Below are positions 1 to 9,437 of a DNA stretch of 64,000 nucleotides, piece after piece. The notes under the pieces are model-generated. The model did not search any database. It was not told the origin of the DNA and worked only from the letters and a program-made list of their open reading frames with translations. The position numbers and the translations under genes are program-made. The stretch's first letter is position 1. Every line of letters starts with the position of its first letter. The DNA comes from Ramlibacter sp. (GTDB lineage: Bacteria > Pseudomonadota > Gammaproteobacteria > Burkholderiales > Burkholderiaceae_C): contig JAUYOG010000023.1 of assembly GCA_030695945.1 (NCBI GenBank), positions 248,001 to 312,000 on the forward strand, given 5' to 3'.

Positions 1-734
1 TCCATCGGCACGTCGTTGTAGGTGTACGCGACGCGTTCGACGCTCAGCAACGGTCCGCCCGGCTCGACTTGCAGCAATGCGGATTGCTGCGCGTCGGCGG
101 CGACGGCGCGGATCTTCTCCTCGGCGCGCACCATGCGCACGCCGAATTCGACCTCGAACATCGCGTAGGTGGGCCCCTGCCATCCGGCCATCTGCTCGGC
201 GTTCAACCCCTTGAAGGCGTTGCCGGGCAGCCAGAGGTCTTCCAGGATGGCGGGCATGCCGCCGAACGAGAGCACGCGGCGCACTTGCACGACAGGGTCG
301 CCCGGGCGCAGGGCGAGGGCGCGCGCCACTTCGGCGGAGGCGCGCACACGCTTGCACTCGACGATTTCACGGTGGGCCGGCCCCTCGCTGGCGCGGTCGC
401 CCGCATCCGGCATGAGCTTGAGGAAGCGGTACTGCACCTGTTGCTCGGAGTGGGTCGCGACGAACGTGCCCTTGCCCTGGCGGCGCACCACGAGGTTTTC
501 CGCCGCCAGTTCGTCGATGGCCTTGCGCACCGTGCCCTGGCTCACGCGGAAACGCGCGGCCAGGTCCATCTCGCTGGGGATCGCCTCGCCGGGCTTCCAT
601 TCGCCGGCCTGCAGGCTTTGCAGGATCAACACCTTAATCTGCTGGTACAGCGGACTGAACGCCGGCGTTGCCGAGACCGGTGCGTCGGCGGCCGCCAAGG
701 CATTTTCGGGTGTGGAAGCAGGCGTCTGGGCCAT
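1..734 (-). CDS. GntR-family (HutC-type) transcriptional regulator, C-terminus cut by window edge
   Basis: Transcription factor encoded divergently from the mdh operon. The ATG at 734 opens a frame with no stop before the window edge. The winged-helix domain lies at about residues 27-95: PLYQQIKVLIL, then GEAIPSEMDLAARFRVSQGT (recognition helix), then the wing VRRQGKGTFVA. What follows is a UTRA-type ligand domain, still open at the edge (GPLLSVERVAYTYN), as in HutC-subfamily regulators. Only the last few residues should be missing. Its own promoter has a palindrome between -35 and -10, which suggests autorepression. The placement beside mdh-acnB suggests it controls the TCA operon. The effector is unknown; a citrate-cycle acid is a guess. 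Confidence 0.9.
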   Translation of the reverse strand, partial: MAQTPASTPENALAAADAPVSATPAFSPLYQQIKVLILQSLQAGEWKPGEAIPSEMDLAARFRVSQGTVRKAIDELAAENLVVRRQGKGTFVATHSEQQVQYRFLKLMPDAGDRASEGPAHREIVECKRVRASAEVARALALRPGDPVVQVRRVLSFGGMPAILEDLWLPGNAFKGLNAEQMAGWQGPTYAMFEVEFGVRMVRAEEKIRAVAADAQQSALLQVEPGGPLLSVERVAYTYNDVPM

Positions 735-794
735 CGCTGTCGGCGTCCGGTGGGTGGTTGAGGGGGCTTGCAACTGAAACGCAAAACTGCTTGA

Positions 795-820
795 ATCATA
801 TCTTATATAAGACATAAGAC
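795..820 (-). promoter_or_regulatory. gntR promoter with embedded GntR operator
   Basis: Read on the minus strand, a -35 TTGTCT and a -10 TATGAT (complement of 795-800) are separated by 16 bp. That spacer contains the perfect 12-bp palindrome TCTTATATAAGA (801-812) and a further half-site (CATAAGAC, 813-820). A palindrome inside the spacer is the usual geometry for autorepression. The same element occurs at 20783-20802. Operator function is inferred. Confidence 0.65.
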
Positions 821-823
821 AAA

Positions 824-853
824 TTGACGGCCTAGGGTTTTCGAGAGTACACT
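824..853 (+). promoter_or_regulatory. sigma70-like promoter of the mdh operon
   Basis: TTGACG at 824-829 and TACACT at 848-853 are spaced 18 bp apart, placing the start site near 860 and giving a leader of roughly 75 nt before the mdh ATG. The GntR palindrome (801-820) lies immediately upstream of the -35, so a bound regulator could contact or block RNA polymerase here as well as on the divergent promoter. Confidence 0.5.
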
Positions 854-936
854 CCACAGGTTTCCGGCAGGGCTTTGCCGCATGGCTGGCGCCCGCTGGC
901 CGGACCCGTTTCCCAACTCTCGACTCGGAGAATTCC

Positions 937-1923
937 ATGAGCAAAAAGCCCGTCCGCGTTGCCGTCACCGGTGCCGCAGGTCAAATCGGTTACGCCCTGC
1001 TGTTTCGCATCGCATCCGGTGAAATGCTGGGCAAGGACCAGCCGGTCATCCTGCAGCTGCTGGAAATCCCCGACGAAAAGGCCCAGAAGGGCCTCAAGGG
1101 CGTGATGATGGAACTGCAAGACTGTGCCTTCCCGCTGCTGGCCGGCATGGAAGCGCACAGCGATCCGATGACTGCATTCAAGGACACCGATTACGCCCTG
1201 CTGGTCGGCGCCCGTCCGCGCGGCCCCGGCATGGAGCGGGCCGACCTGCTCGCCGCCAACGCGCAGATCTTCACCGCGCAAGGCAAGGCCCTGGACAAGG
1301 TCGCCAGCCGCAACGTCAAGGTGCTGGTGGTCGGCAACCCCGCCAACACCAATGCCTACATCGCCATGAAGAGTGCGCCCAGCCTGCCGCGCGAGAACTT
1401 CACCGCCATGCTGCGCCTGGACCACAACCGCGCCGCATCGCAGATCGCCGCGAAGACCGGCGTGGCCGTCGGCGACATCGAGAAGCTGACGGTGTGGGGC
1501 AACCACTCGCCGACGATGTATGCCGACTACCGCTTCGCCACCGCCGGCGGCAAGTCGATCAAGGACATGATCAACGATCAGGTCTGGAACGCCGACACCT
1601 TCCTGCCCACCGTCGGCAAGCGTGGCGCCGCGATCATCGAGGCGCGCGGCCTGTCCTCGGCCGCCTCGGCCGCCAATGCCGCCATCGACCACATGCGCGA
1701 CTGGGCGCTGGGCAGCAACGGCAAGTGGGTCACCATGGGCATTCCGTCCAACGGCGACTACGGCATCCCTAAGGACGTGATGTTCGGCTTCCCGGTCACG
1801 ACGGCCAACGGCAAGTACGAAGTCGTGAAGGGCCTCGAGATCGACGCCTTCAGCCAGGAACGCATCAACAAGACGCTCAAGGAACTGCAGGACGAGCAGG
1901 CCGGCGTCGCGCACCTGCTTTGA
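937..1923 (+). CDS. mdh: malate dehydrogenase
   Basis: NAD-dependent malate/oxaloacetate interconversion in the TCA cycle. At 328 aa it has the length of the cytosolic-type betaproteobacterial enzyme. The Rossmann loop GAAGQIG is near residues 11-18, the mobile substrate loop [13 protein letters not shown] near 93, GNPANTN near 133, and the catalytic pair is LDHNRA (about 160) and VWGNHSP (His190). A Shine-Dalgarno (CTCGGAG) precedes the ATG. It is the first gene of a run with the CitE-like lyase (13 bp downstream), a small exported protein and acnB. Confidence 0.98.
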   Translation: MSKKPVRVAVTGAAGQIGYALLFRIASGEMLGKDQPVILQLLEIPDEKAQKGLKGVMMELQDCAFPLLAGMEAHSDPMTAFKDTDYALLVGARPRGPGMERADLLAANAQIFTAQGKALDKVASRNVKVLVVGNPANTNAYIAMKSAPSLPRENFTAMLRLDHNRAASQIAAKTGVAVGDIEKLTVWGNHSPTMYADYRFATAGGKSIKDMINDQVWNADTFLPTVGKRGAAIIEARGLSSAASAANAAIDHMRDWALGSNGKWVTMGIPSNGDYGIPKDVMFGFPVTTANGKYEVVKGLEIDAFSQERINKTLKELQDEQAGVAHLL

Positions 1924-1936
1924 TCGGTGAGATTGA

Positions 1937-2926
1937 GTGAAGCATCCGCGTGAAATCCTTCTTGGCGCACAGGCACAAACCGGGTTCCTGCCGGTCTGCG
2001 ACCATTACAGCGGCGTCGAGGCGCGGATGCGCAAGAGCCTGCAGCTGCAGGCGGAGATGACCGAGGAGTTCGGGGCTTGCGTCTTCGACGTGACCCTGGA
2101 CTGCGAGGATGGAGCGCCGGTGGGCGGCGAGGCGGATCACGCCGCCCTCGTCGTCGCGCTGGTGTCGCTCGCGAGCGACAAGGCGCGCGTTGCCGTGCGC
2201 ATCCATCCGGCCGATCATCCCGCTTTCGAGCAGGACATCGCCACGATCGCCGGCAAGGCGGGCCGCAAGCTGTGCCACGTCATGATCCCCAAGGTGGAGT
2301 CGGTGCGCGACGTGGAGCGGGCCTGCGAGCTGCTCGAAGCGGCCGGCGCGGGCCACCTGCCGCTGCAGGCGCTGATCGAGTCACCGGCCGCCGTGCACCG
2401 GGCGTTCGACATTGCGGCCCATCCGCGCATCCAGTCCCTGAGCTTCGGCCTGATGGATTTCGTGTCCGCCCACGGCGGCGCCATCCCGTCCTACGCGATG
2501 GGCCTGGAAGGACAGTTCACGCACCCGCTCGTGGTTCGCGCCAAGCTGGAGATTTCCTCGGCCTGCCACGCGCACGGCAAAGTGCCGGCGCATGGGGTGG
2601 TCACCGAATTCAAGGACAAGGCAGCCTTGGGCGCCGCTGCGCGCAGGGCGGCACTCGAGATGGGATTCACCCGGATGTGGAGCATCCACCCCGACCAGAT
2701 CCGGCCCATCCTGGAGGCCTTCGCGCCGAGTGCGCATGAAATCGAGGTTGCTACAAAAATAATAGCTGCGGCGGTCCGCGTGGATTGGGCCCCGATCAGC
2801 TTCGACGGCAAGCTGGAGGACAGGGCGAGCTACCGCTACTACTGGCAGGTGCTGGAGAGGGCGCACCGGACCGGAAGGAAGCTTCCCACCGACGTGCAGG
2901 GGTGGTTCGACACCCCGCATCATTAA
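1937..2926 (+). CDS. HpcH/HpaI aldolase / citrate lyase beta-like (CitE-like) protein
   Basis: TIM-barrel CoA-ester lyase family, 329 aa. The start is a GTG at 1937 preceded by a GGTGAG element. Recognisable parts are FDVTLDCEDGAP (acidic metal site, about residue 50), HVMIPKVESVRDVE, LQALIESPAAVHRAF and SFGLMDFVSAHGG, all typical of CitE-like proteins that cleave or hydrolyse acyl-CoA esters such as malyl-CoA or citramalyl-CoA. There are no citrate-lyase alpha, gamma or CitG genes nearby, so it is not part of a citrate lyase complex. Its position between mdh and acnB points to a role with C4-C6 acids; the true substrate cannot be read from sequence. Confidence 0.85.
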   Translation: MKHPREILLGAQAQTGFLPVCDHYSGVEARMRKSLQLQAEMTEEFGACVFDVTLDCEDGAPVGGEADHAALVVALVSLASDKARVAVRIHPADHPAFEQDIATIAGKAGRKLCHVMIPKVESVRDVERACELLEAAGAGHLPLQALIESPAAVHRAFDIAAHPRIQSLSFGLMDFVSAHGGAIPSYAMGLEGQFTHPLVVRAKLEISSACHAHGKVPAHGVVTEFKDKAALGAAARRAALEMGFTRMWSIHPDQIRPILEAFAPSAHEIEVATKIIAAAVRVDWAPISFDGKLEDRASYRYYWQVLERAHRTGRKLPTDVQGWFDTPHH

Positions 2927-2947
2927 AACCAAATGGAGACAAGTTGA

Positions 2948-3541
2948 ATGAAAGCCCTTCTGGCCGCAATGCTCATCGCCGTCACGCCCGCACTCGTGGT
3001 GGCGCAATCGAAGCCTCCCGCGAAAAAGGAGGCGAAGGAAACGGTCAAGAAGCGCGGCGGCAAGGCCGCCCCCAAGACGGTGGAGGAATCCATTCCCGTC
3101 GATGACGATCCCGCCACCAAGCTGACACCGGCCGACCTCGAAGTCGCCAAGCTCGTCCATGTGGGGGACATCCCTTGCGAACTCGGCGCCACCGTCCACA
3201 TCACGCCGCACAAGCGCGAGGGTTTCTTCATCGTGCGAACCGGCATCCAGAGATTCCGCATGCACCCGGTGGAAAGCAAGACAGGCGCGATTCGCCTCGA
3301 GGATCCCGTTGCGCAAGCCATGTGGCTGCAACTGGGCAACAAGTCGATGCTCATGAGCCAGAAGCTGGGCCGCCGCCTCGCCGACGAGTGCATGAGCCCG
3401 GCCCAGTCCGCCGTGGCCGAGGCATTGAAGACGAACCCCATGCCGAGCCTGCTGGAGCCCTTGCCCGCGGCGAATCCTGCCTCCGCGCCGCAAGCGCAGG
3501 CCGCCCCCGCGCCCGTTCCCGCGGCGCCGGCGTCCCGGTAG
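2948..3541 (+). CDS. small exported protein of the mdh-acnB operon, unknown function
   Basis: A 197-aa product with a clear Sec signal peptide (MKALLAAMLIAVTPALVVAQ, cleavage after about residue 19). A Lys-rich linker follows (KPPAKKEAKE, KKRGGK), then a folded part at about residues 55-160 with two cysteines (DIPCELG and ADECMSP) that could form a disulphide, then an Ala/Pro-rich tail. It lies 21 bp after the CitE-like gene and 50 bp before acnB, so it should be co-transcribed with cytosolic TCA enzymes although it is exported. I do not recognise a named domain. Confidence 0.8.
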   Translation: MKALLAAMLIAVTPALVVAQSKPPAKKEAKETVKKRGGKAAPKTVEESIPVDDDPATKLTPADLEVAKLVHVGDIPCELGATVHITPHKREGFFIVRTGIQRFRMHPVESKTGAIRLEDPVAQAMWLQLGNKSMLMSQKLGRRLADECMSPAQSAVAEALKTNPMPSLLEPLPAANPASAPQAQAAPAPVPAAPASR

Positions 3542-3544
3542 CCT

Positions 3545-3560
3545 GGCCGCGTCCGCGGCC
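3545..3560 (+). other. intercistronic hairpin before acnB
   Basis: GGCCGC and GCGGCC (3545-3550 / 3555-3560) form a strong short stem four bases after the stop codon, followed by GATTTTGATT. It could act as a weak terminator or RNA-processing element that separates acnB expression from the upstream genes. The T-run is poor, so termination would be partial at best. Confidence 0.35.
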
Positions 3561-3591
3561 CCCACGATTTTGATTTGAACGGAGAACCCGA

Positions 3592-6177
3592 ATGTTGCAA
3601 GCCTATGTTGACCACGTCGCGGAACGCGCCGCCCTCGGCATCCCGCCGCTGCCCCTGTCGGCCAAGCAGACCGAGGCGCTGATCGACCTGCTGAAGAACC
3701 CCTCGCAGGGAGAAAGTGAATTCCTGCTGAACCTGATCACCCACCGCGTGCCGGCCGGCGTGGACGACGCGGCGAAGGTCAAGGCCAGCTACCTGGCGGC
3801 CGTGGCGCACGGCACCGAAAAGTGCATGATCATCAGCCGGGAGAAGGCCACCGAACTGCTGGGCACCATGCTGGGCGGCTACAACATCGGCCCCCTGATC
3901 GACCTGCTGGATGACGCGGAAGTCGGGGGCATCGCGGCCGCGGGCCTGAAGAAGACGCTGCTGATGTTCGACCAGTTCCACGACGTCAAGGAAAAGGCCG
4001 ACAAAGGCAACGCCAATGCCAAGGCCGTGCTGCAAAGCTGGGCCGACGCCGAGTGGTTCACCAGCCGACCGGAAGTCGCGCAGAGCATCAAGGTCACGAT
4101 CTTCAAGGTGTCCGGCGAGATCAATACCGACGACCTGTCGCCCGCGCCGGACGCCTGGAGCCGTCCCGACATTCCGCTGCATGCCCTGGCCATGCACAAG
4201 AACCCGCGCCCCGGCATCACGCCCGAGGAAGAAGGCAAGCGCGGCCCGGTGAAATTCATCGAAGAGCTGCGCGCCCGGGGCAACCTGGTGGCCTACGTCG
4301 GCGACGTGGTGGGCACGGGCTCCTCCCGCAAGTCCGCGACCAACTCGGTGCTGTGGTTCACCGGCGAGGACATCCCGTTCGTGCCGAACAAGCGCTTCGG
4401 CGGAGTCTGCCTGGGCGGCAAGATCGCCCCGATCTTCTACAACACGATGGAAGACGCCGGCGCGCTGCCGATCGAGCTGGATGTGAGCAAGATGGAAATG
4501 GGCGACACGATCGAGCTGCGGCCCTATGAAGGCAAGGCCCTGAAGAACGGCGAGGTCGTCGCCGAATTCAAGGTAAAGAGCGAAGTGCTGTTCGACGAGG
4601 TGCGCGCCGGCGGCCGGATCCCGCTGATCATCGGCCGCGGCCTCACGGCCAAGGCGCGCGAGGCGCTGGGCCTGCCGCCTTCGACGCTGTTCCGCCTGCC
4701 GCAGGCGCCCATCGACACCAAGAAGGGCTTCACGCTGGCCCAGAAGATGGTGGGGCGCGCTTGCGGCCTGCCGGAAGGCCAGGGCGTGCGCCCCGGCACC
4801 TACTGCGAGCCGAAGATGACGTCGGTGGGTTCGCAGGACACCACCGGCCCGATGACGCGCGACGAACTGAAGGACCTGGCGTGCCTGGGCTTTTCCGCCG
4901 ACCTCGTCATGCAATCCTTCTGCCATACGGCTGCGTACCCGAAGCCGGTGGACGTGAAGATGCACCACGAGCTGCCCGACTTCATCTCCACCCGTGGCGG
5001 AGTTTCGCTTCGCCCCGGCGACGGGGTGATCCACTCCTGGCTCAATCGCCTGCTGCTGCCCGACACGGTGGGCACGGGCGGCGACAGCCACACGCGCTTC
5101 CCGATCGGCATTTCGGTCCCGGCCGGCTCCGGACTGGTCGCCTTCGCGGCCGCGACGGGCGTGATGCCGCTGGATATGCCCGAGTCGGTGCTGGTGCGCT
5201 TCAAGGGCAAGATGCAGCCGGGCGTCACGCTGCGTGACCTGGTCAATGCCATCCCGCTGTACGCCATCAAGCAGGGCCTGCTGACCGTGGAGAAGAAGGG
5301 CAAGAAGAACATCTTCTCCGGCCGTATCCTCGAGATCGAGGGGTTGCCCGACCTCAAGGTCGAACAGGCCTTCGAGCTGTCCGACGCGTCGGCCGAGCGC
5401 TCTGCCGCCGGCTGCACGGTGCACCTGAACAAGGAGCCGATCATCGAGTACGTCAACAGCAACATCACGCTGATGCGCTGGATGATCTCGCAGGGCTACC
5501 AGGACGCGCGCACGCTCGGACGCCGCATCGCCGCGCAGGAGGCCTGGCTGAAGGATCCGCAGCTGCTCAAGGGCGACGAAGACGCCGACTATGCGGCCGT
5601 GATCGAGATCGACCTGGCCGACATCCACGAGCCGATCGTGGCGTGCCCGAACGACCCGGACGACGTGAAGACGCTCTCCGAAGTCGCCGGCGCCAAGATC
5701 GACGACGTGTTCATCGGCTCGTGCATGACCAACATCGGCCACTTCCGCGCGGCATCCAAGCTGCTGGAAGGCAAGCGCGACATCCCTGTGAAGTTGTGGG
5801 TGGCGCCGCCGACCAAGATGGACGCGCACCAGCTCACCGAGGAGGGCCACTACGGCGTCCTGGGGTCGGCGGGTGCGCGCATGGAAATGCCCGGATGCTC
5901 GCTGTGCATGGGCAACCAGGCTCAGGTGAGGGAGGGCGCGACGGTGTTCTCCACCAGCACGCGCAATTTCCCGAACCGCCTGGGCAAGAACAGCAACGTC
6001 TACCTCGGCAGCGCGGAACTGGCTTCGATCTGCTCGAAGCTCGGGCGTATCCCGACGAAGGAGGAATACCTCGTCGACATGGGCGTGCTCACGGCAGCGA
6101 GCGACAAGGTGTACCAGTACCTGAACTTCGACAAGATCGAGGAGTTCAAGGCGGCGGCGGACACGGTGCCCGCTTGA
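3592..6177 (+). CDS. acnB: bifunctional aconitate hydratase 2 / 2-methylisocitrate dehydratase
   Basis: AcnB-type aconitase, 861 aa, full length. The N-terminal HEAT-like domain is followed by the swivel domain ([12 protein letters not shown], about residue 240) and the catalytic domains. The [4Fe-4S] ligands are Cys711 in [10 protein letters not shown] and Cys769/Cys772 in CSLCMGNQ, matching the E. coli AcnB pattern. It isomerises citrate to isocitrate and can dehydrate 2-methylisocitrate. The SD GGAG lies upstream of ATG 3592. It is the last gene of the mdh operon and is followed by a strong terminator. A second, AcnA-type aconitase is encoded at 10789. Confidence 0.98.
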   Translation: MLQAYVDHVAERAALGIPPLPLSAKQTEALIDLLKNPSQGESEFLLNLITHRVPAGVDDAAKVKASYLAAVAHGTEKCMIISREKATELLGTMLGGYNIGPLIDLLDDAEVGGIAAAGLKKTLLMFDQFHDVKEKADKGNANAKAVLQSWADAEWFTSRPEVAQSIKVTIFKVSGEINTDDLSPAPDAWSRPDIPLHALAMHKNPRPGITPEEEGKRGPVKFIEELRARGNLVAYVGDVVGTGSSRKSATNSVLWFTGEDIPFVPNKRFGGVCLGGKIAPIFYNTMEDAGALPIELDVSKMEMGDTIELRPYEGKALKNGEVVAEFKVKSEVLFDEVRAGGRIPLIIGRGLTAKAREALGLPPSTLFRLPQAPIDTKKGFTLAQKMVGRACGLPEGQGVRPGTYCEPKMTSVGSQDTTGPMTRDELKDLACLGFSADLVMQSFCHTAAYPKPVDVKMHHELPDFISTRGGVSLRPGDGVIHSWLNRLLLPDTVGTGGDSHTRFPIGISVPAGSGLVAFAAATGVMPLDMPESVLVRFKGKMQPGVTLRDLVNAIPLYAIKQGLLTVEKKGKKNIFSGRILEIEGLPDLKVEQAFELSDASAERSAAGCTVHLNKEPIIEYVNSNITLMRWMISQGYQDARTLGRRIAAQEAWLKDPQLLKGDEDADYAAVIEIDLADIHEPIVACPNDPDDVKTLSEVAGAKIDDVFIGSCMTNIGHFRAASKLLEGKRDIPVKLWVAPPTKMDAHQLTEEGHYGVLGSAGARMEMPGCSLCMGNQAQVREGATVFSTSTRNFPNRLGKNSNVYLGSAELASICSKLGRIPTKEEYLVDMGVLTAASDKVYQYLNFDKIEEFKAAADTVPA

Positions 6178-6196
6178 GGCGTTGACGCCCTCAAGG

Positions 6197-6224
6197 AAAA
6201 AAGCGGCCCGGGGGCCGCTTTTTT
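6197..6224. terminator. bidirectional intrinsic terminator after acnB
   Basis: A GC stem (AGCGGCCC / GGGCCGCT) is flanked by an A-run on the left and a T-run on the right, so it works as a rho-independent terminator in both directions. It separates acnB from the convergent Ser/Thr-rich protein gene. Confidence 0.9.
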
Positions 6225-6238
6225 CATGGACGCGCGCG

Positions 6239-6628
6239 TCAGTTGCGGTCGGTCTTGGCGGTGCGGGCCGAGGAGCCCATCGTGGTCGTGTCGCTGGAGC
6301 TCGCGCCCATGGTGGACGACGAGCCGGACGACGATGTGCCGCTCTGGGCGGTGGACGACGGGGTGGTCGTGCTGCTGCTGCCCGCGGTGTCCGTGGATGG
6401 CGTCGTCGCGGCGCCGGAGCTCGTGCTCGGCGTGGCGGCCGTCGAACCCGTCGCTGCGCCCGCACCCGGGGCAGTGCCCGAGGTCGTGCCGCCCGCGCCG
6501 GCGGCCGGCGCGCTGCTGCCCGTGGTACCGCTGGTGCCCGACGACGTCTGGGCCCATGCCAGGCCGAAGGTGCCCGCCATGGCGGCGGCGATGACGGTCA
6601 TGCTCAATGTCCGGTGAATCGATTTCAT
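6239..6628 (-). CDS. Ser/Thr/Ala-rich low-complexity exported protein
   Basis: A 129-aa product. Residues 1-26 form a good signal peptide (AAAMAGTFGLAWA, then QT). Everything after is low complexity, dominated by Ser, Thr, Gly, Ala and Pro with no cysteine and no recognisable fold, ending in a short basic tail (ARTAKTDRN). The ATG is preceded by AGGGAG at good spacing on the minus strand, which favours this frame over the overlapping plus-strand frames. It is probably a periplasmic or surface-associated disordered protein. Function unknown; it converges on acnB across the shared terminator. Confidence 0.65.
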   Translation of the reverse strand: MKSIHRTLSMTVIAAAMAGTFGLAWAQTSSGTSGTTGSSAPAAGAGGTTSGTAPGAGAATGSTAATPSTSSGAATTPSTDTAGSSSTTTPSSTAQSGTSSSGSSSTMGASSSDTTTMGSSARTAKTDRN

Positions 6629-6734
6629 AAGAACTCCCTAGGTGTGATCAGGTGGAAAGGATAGTGCTATCCGCCAGCCGGCGAGATTGCCGGTGGCGGT
6701 AGTCGCTACGCGGCTGAACGCATCTTGTCGATGC

Positions 6735-6750
6735 CACGTGTGCACACGTG
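6735..6750. promoter_or_regulatory. perfect 16-bp palindrome, possible operator
   Basis: CACGTGTGCACACGTG is identical to its reverse complement. It lies in the 240-bp gap (6629-6868) between two minus-strand genes, 107 bp upstream of the Ser/Thr-rich protein ATG. A second, 14-bp palindrome GGATAGTGCTATCC lies at 6659-6672, 31 bp upstream of the same start. Nothing else was recognised in this gap. Binding proteins are unknown. Confidence 0.45.
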
Positions 6751-6868
6751 TGGGAACGAACCACGGCCGCTTGTCGGCCATCGCTGACAGGCGCGCCGGT
6801 ATGGCTCAGCCTCGATACATCGTCTCCATTGGCAATGCAATCGGCGCGGCAACATGCCACACTTTCAC

Positions 6869-7687
6869 TTACCCTTGTGACAGTGTCCGCAGCACCTCTC
6901 CCGTCGCTGCGTCCGCGGGAAAGAAAGTTTCCATCGCCAACTCTTGCAGGGTGACGTCCACGGGCGTGCCGAAGATGGTGGTCGTGCTGATGAAGCTCAG
7001 AACGCCATGGGAGGTGCGAAAGCGAAAGGGCATGACGACGCCCAGGTGTTCGCCAACCATGTGCAGGTCGTCCGCGCCGTCGGGCACTGGATAGCCGCGC
7101 AACTCCTCCAGCAGCGCCCCCAGAGTGGCATCGCCCGTTGCGTGGATCTGCTGGCGCAGCCGCTCGAACAGGTGGTTCCTCCATTGCGCCAGGTTGACGA
7201 TTTTCGGCGCCAGGCCCTGCGGGTGCAGCGACAGGCGAAGCACGTTGACCTGCCCCTGCAGCAGCGAAGGGTCCGCACCCGCGAGCAGGTGCGGCAGCAT
7301 GCTGTTGGCGGCCACGAGGTTCCAGTGGCGATCGACCGCGAGCGCCGGATAGGGCTCGTGGCTTTTGAGAATGAGCTCCACCGCCTGCCGCGCGGCGGCC
7401 AGCGCCGGATCATCGAGCGGGCGCTCACGGTACATGGGTGCGTAGCCCGCGGCCACGAGCAATGCGTTGCGCTCGCGCAGCGGGACGTCGAGCCGCTCGG
7501 CGAGCCGCAATACCATCTCGCGGCTCGGGATGGAGCGGCCCGTTTCCACGAAGCTCAGGTGACGGGTCGAGATCTCGGCGTCCTGCGCGAGGTCGAGCTG
7601 GCTCAGGCGCCGGTGCTGCCGCCATTGGCGCAGGTAGTCGCCGAAGGGACGCAGGGCGCGAGGGGCGGGGTGGGTCGCGGTATTCAT
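6869..7687 (-). CDS. XRE-family regulator with MmyB-like ligand-binding domain
   Basis: A 272-aa transcription factor. The N-terminal helix-turn-helix covers about residues 13-75 (LRQWRQHRRLSQLDLA, ISTRHLSFVETGRSIPSREM). The C-terminal half matches the MmyB-like domain (ALAVDRHWNLVAANSM, LGVVMPFRFRTSHGVLSFIS, FGTPVDVTLQELAMETFFPAD). Family members typically sit divergently from the gene they control, and here a small membrane protein starts 112 bp away on the other strand with a 16-bp inverted repeat between them. The ligand is unknown; the MmyB domain is thought to bind small hydrophobic molecules. Confidence 0.93.
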   Translation of the reverse strand: MNTATHPAPRALRPFGDYLRQWRQHRRLSQLDLAQDAEISTRHLSFVETGRSIPSREMVLRLAERLDVPLRERNALLVAAGYAPMYRERPLDDPALAAARQAVELILKSHEPYPALAVDRHWNLVAANSMLPHLLAGADPSLLQGQVNVLRLSLHPQGLAPKIVNLAQWRNHLFERLRQQIHATGDATLGALLEELRGYPVPDGADDLHMVGEHLGVVMPFRFRTSHGVLSFISTTTIFGTPVDVTLQELAMETFFPADAATGEVLRTLSQG

Positions 7688-7722
7688 GCCGCGATCCTAG
7701 GGCCAGATGCGCCCGGCTTGCA

Positions 7723-7738
7723 TTACCTCGCGCGTAAT
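7723..7738. promoter_or_regulatory. candidate XRE/MmyB operator, copy 1
   Basis: TTACCTCGCGCGTAAT is an inverted repeat (TTAC...GTAA) in the intergenic region between the divergent XRE regulator and the membrane protein gene. It ends 61 bp before the plus-strand start codon. A copy differing at 2 of 16 positions lies upstream of the orphan c-subunit gene (33696-33711). No convincing sigma70 hexamers were found around it. Confidence 0.6.
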
Positions 7739-7799
7739 CGACTGGCGGCCGCTGCATGGCCAGCATGGAGGCCTTCGCAACCCCCCAAGGAGCCATGCC

Positions 7800-8204
7800 A
7801 TGTCGATCTTCGCTTCACCCCGATTCCTGCGCAACGTGCTGTGGGCGGACGCCGCTGCCGGCGCCGCGAGCAGCCTGCTGCACCTGCTGGCCGCCAGCGC
7901 GCTGGCGCAGCTGCTGGGATTGCCGGCCGGTGTGCTGGCCATGAGCGGAGCGCTGCTGCTCGCGTACGTGGCGGCGGCGATGTACCTCGCCGCGCACGAG
8001 CCGATCTCCCGCAAGGGCGTCGGCATGCTGGTCGCGGCGAACTGGGCCTGGGTGGGAGGCTGCGCAGTCGTGTTCATGACGCATGCCGGTTCGGCCACGC
8101 CGCTCGGCCAGGCCTATATGGTCGTTCACGCCCTGGCCGTTGCGGCGCTCGCCGAGCTGGAATGGTTCGGCCTGCGCCACGCGCCGCGTGTCGGCTGGGC
8201 GTGA
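7800..8204 (+). CDS. small integral membrane protein, probable target of the XRE regulator
   Basis: A 134-aa protein with about four hydrophobic helices (near residues 10-33, 38-62, 75-95 and 103-122) and short loops. It is a cytoplasmic-membrane protein of unknown function. The ATG at 7800 is chosen because AAGGAG lies 8 bp upstream and because the hydrophobic part starts immediately after it; an earlier in-frame start (7707) would run through the operator. It is divergent from the XRE/MmyB regulator, the classic arrangement of a dedicated regulator with its target. Confidence 0.8.
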   Translation: MSIFASPRFLRNVLWADAAAGAASSLLHLLAASALAQLLGLPAGVLAMSGALLLAYVAAAMYLAAHEPISRKGVGMLVAANWAWVGGCAVVFMTHAGSATPLGQAYMVVHALAVAALAELEWFGLRHAPRVGWA

Positions 8205-8354
8205 GCGAAGCTCGTGCGATTGTCGGTGGACTGCCGCAGGTCAAGGCCGGCGTCGGTGCCGGCGTGTGGGAATTCCTTTCTTGTATGCTGTTGAACCTTG
8301 GCGCTATTGCCTGCGCCACCCCGGTTCCCATCCCCAGCCAAGAGAGAAAACCCC

Positions 8355-9437
8355 ATGACCCGCGTCTTCAATTTCAGCCCCGGACCCGCCACCCTGCCCG
8401 AATCCGTCCTGCGCAAGGCAGCCGAGGAAATGCTCGACTGGCACGGCAGCGGCATGTCCGTGATGGAGATGAGCCACCGGGGCAAGGAATTCATCTCGAT
8501 CCACGCCGAGGCCGAAAGCCTGCTGCGGGAGCTGCTGGGCGTGCCGGCCAACTACAAGGTGCTGTTCATGCAGGGCGGGGCCATCGGCGAGAACGCGATC
8601 GTGCCCATGAACCTGATCGGCAAGACCGGCAAGGCCGACTACGTCATCACCGGCGACTGGTCCAAGAAGTCGATCAAGGAAGCCAAGACCTACGGCAAGG
8701 CCAACGTCGCCGCCACCGGCGAGGCCAGCACCTTCACGGCCATCCCGAAACAGTCCGAGTGGAAGCTCGATCCCGAGGCCTCCTACGTGCACATCTGCTC
8801 GAACGAGACGATCGGCGGCGTCGAGTACCACTGGACGCCCGAGACCGGCGCCGTGCCGCTGGTGGCCGACATGTCCTCCAACATCATGTCGCGCCCGATC
8901 GACATCGCGAAGTACGGCCTGATCTACGCCGGCGCGCAGAAGAACATGGGCCCCTCCGGCGTCACCGTCGTCATCGTGCGCGACGACCTGATCGGCCATG
9001 CGTTGCCGATCACGCCCTCCGCCTTCAACTACCAGCTGCAGGCCGAGAACGACTCGATGTACAACACGCCGCCCACTTATGCGATCTATATCGCGGGCCT
9101 GGTGTTCAAGCACATCAAGGAGATGGGCGGCCTGAAGGCGATGGAAGAGCACAACAAGGCGAAGGCCGCGGTGCTCTACGACTACCTGGACAACAGCAAG
9201 TTCTACCGCAACCCGGTCGCGAAAGAAGACCGCTCGCTGATGAACGTGCCGTTCAAGCTGAAGGACGATTCGCTGGACGACGCCTTCCTGAAAGGCGCGC
9301 ATGCCAAGGGCATGATCCAGCTCAAGGGCCATCGATCCGTGGGCGGCATGCGTGCCTCGATCTACAACGCCATGCCGATCGAGGGCGTCAGGGCGCTGGT
9401 GGCCTACATGAAGGAATTCGAGGTCCAGCATGGCTGA
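8355..9437 (+). CDS. serC: phosphoserine aminotransferase
   Basis: PLP enzyme converting 3-phosphohydroxypyruvate and glutamate to phosphoserine; also used for pyridoxal phosphate synthesis. It is 360 aa and starts [17 protein letters not shown], diagnostic for SerC. The PLP lysine is about Lys196 in [11 protein letters not shown]-terminal motifs are [16 protein letters not shown]. The ATG at 8355 matches the family start; an upstream in-frame start would add non-homologous residues. Its end overlaps serA by 8 bp, so the two serine-pathway genes are coupled. Confidence 0.97.
   Translation: MTRVFNFSPGPATLPESVLRKAAEEMLDWHGSGMSVMEMSHRGKEFISIHAEAESLLRELLGVPANYKVLFMQGGAIGENAIVPMNLIGKTGKADYVITGDWSKKSIKEAKTYGKANVAATGEASTFTAIPKQSEWKLDPEASYVHICSNETIGGVEYHWTPETGAVPLVADMSSNIMSRPIDIAKYGLIYAGAQKNMGPSGVTVVIVRDDLIGHALPITPSAFNYQLQAENDSMYNTPPTYAIYIAGLVFKHIKEMGGLKAMEEHNKAKAAVLYDYLDNSKFYRNPVAKEDRSLMNVPFKLKDDSLDDAFLKGAHAKGMIQLKGHRSVGGMRASIYNAMPIEGVRALVAYMKEFEVQHG

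Noticed and set aside
2923..6465. Very long open frame on the minus strand opposite acnB
   Set aside because: It mirrors the codon bias of a GC-rich gene; its translation is Arg/His/Ala-rich without any recognisable domain, and acnB on the other strand is unambiguous. The same applies to long antisense frames over acnA, purL and katE.
6182..6664. Plus-strand frames over the Ser/Thr-rich protein gene
   Set aside because: They begin inside the terminator hairpin or lack an RBS and signal; the minus-strand frame has an SD and a convincing signal peptide.
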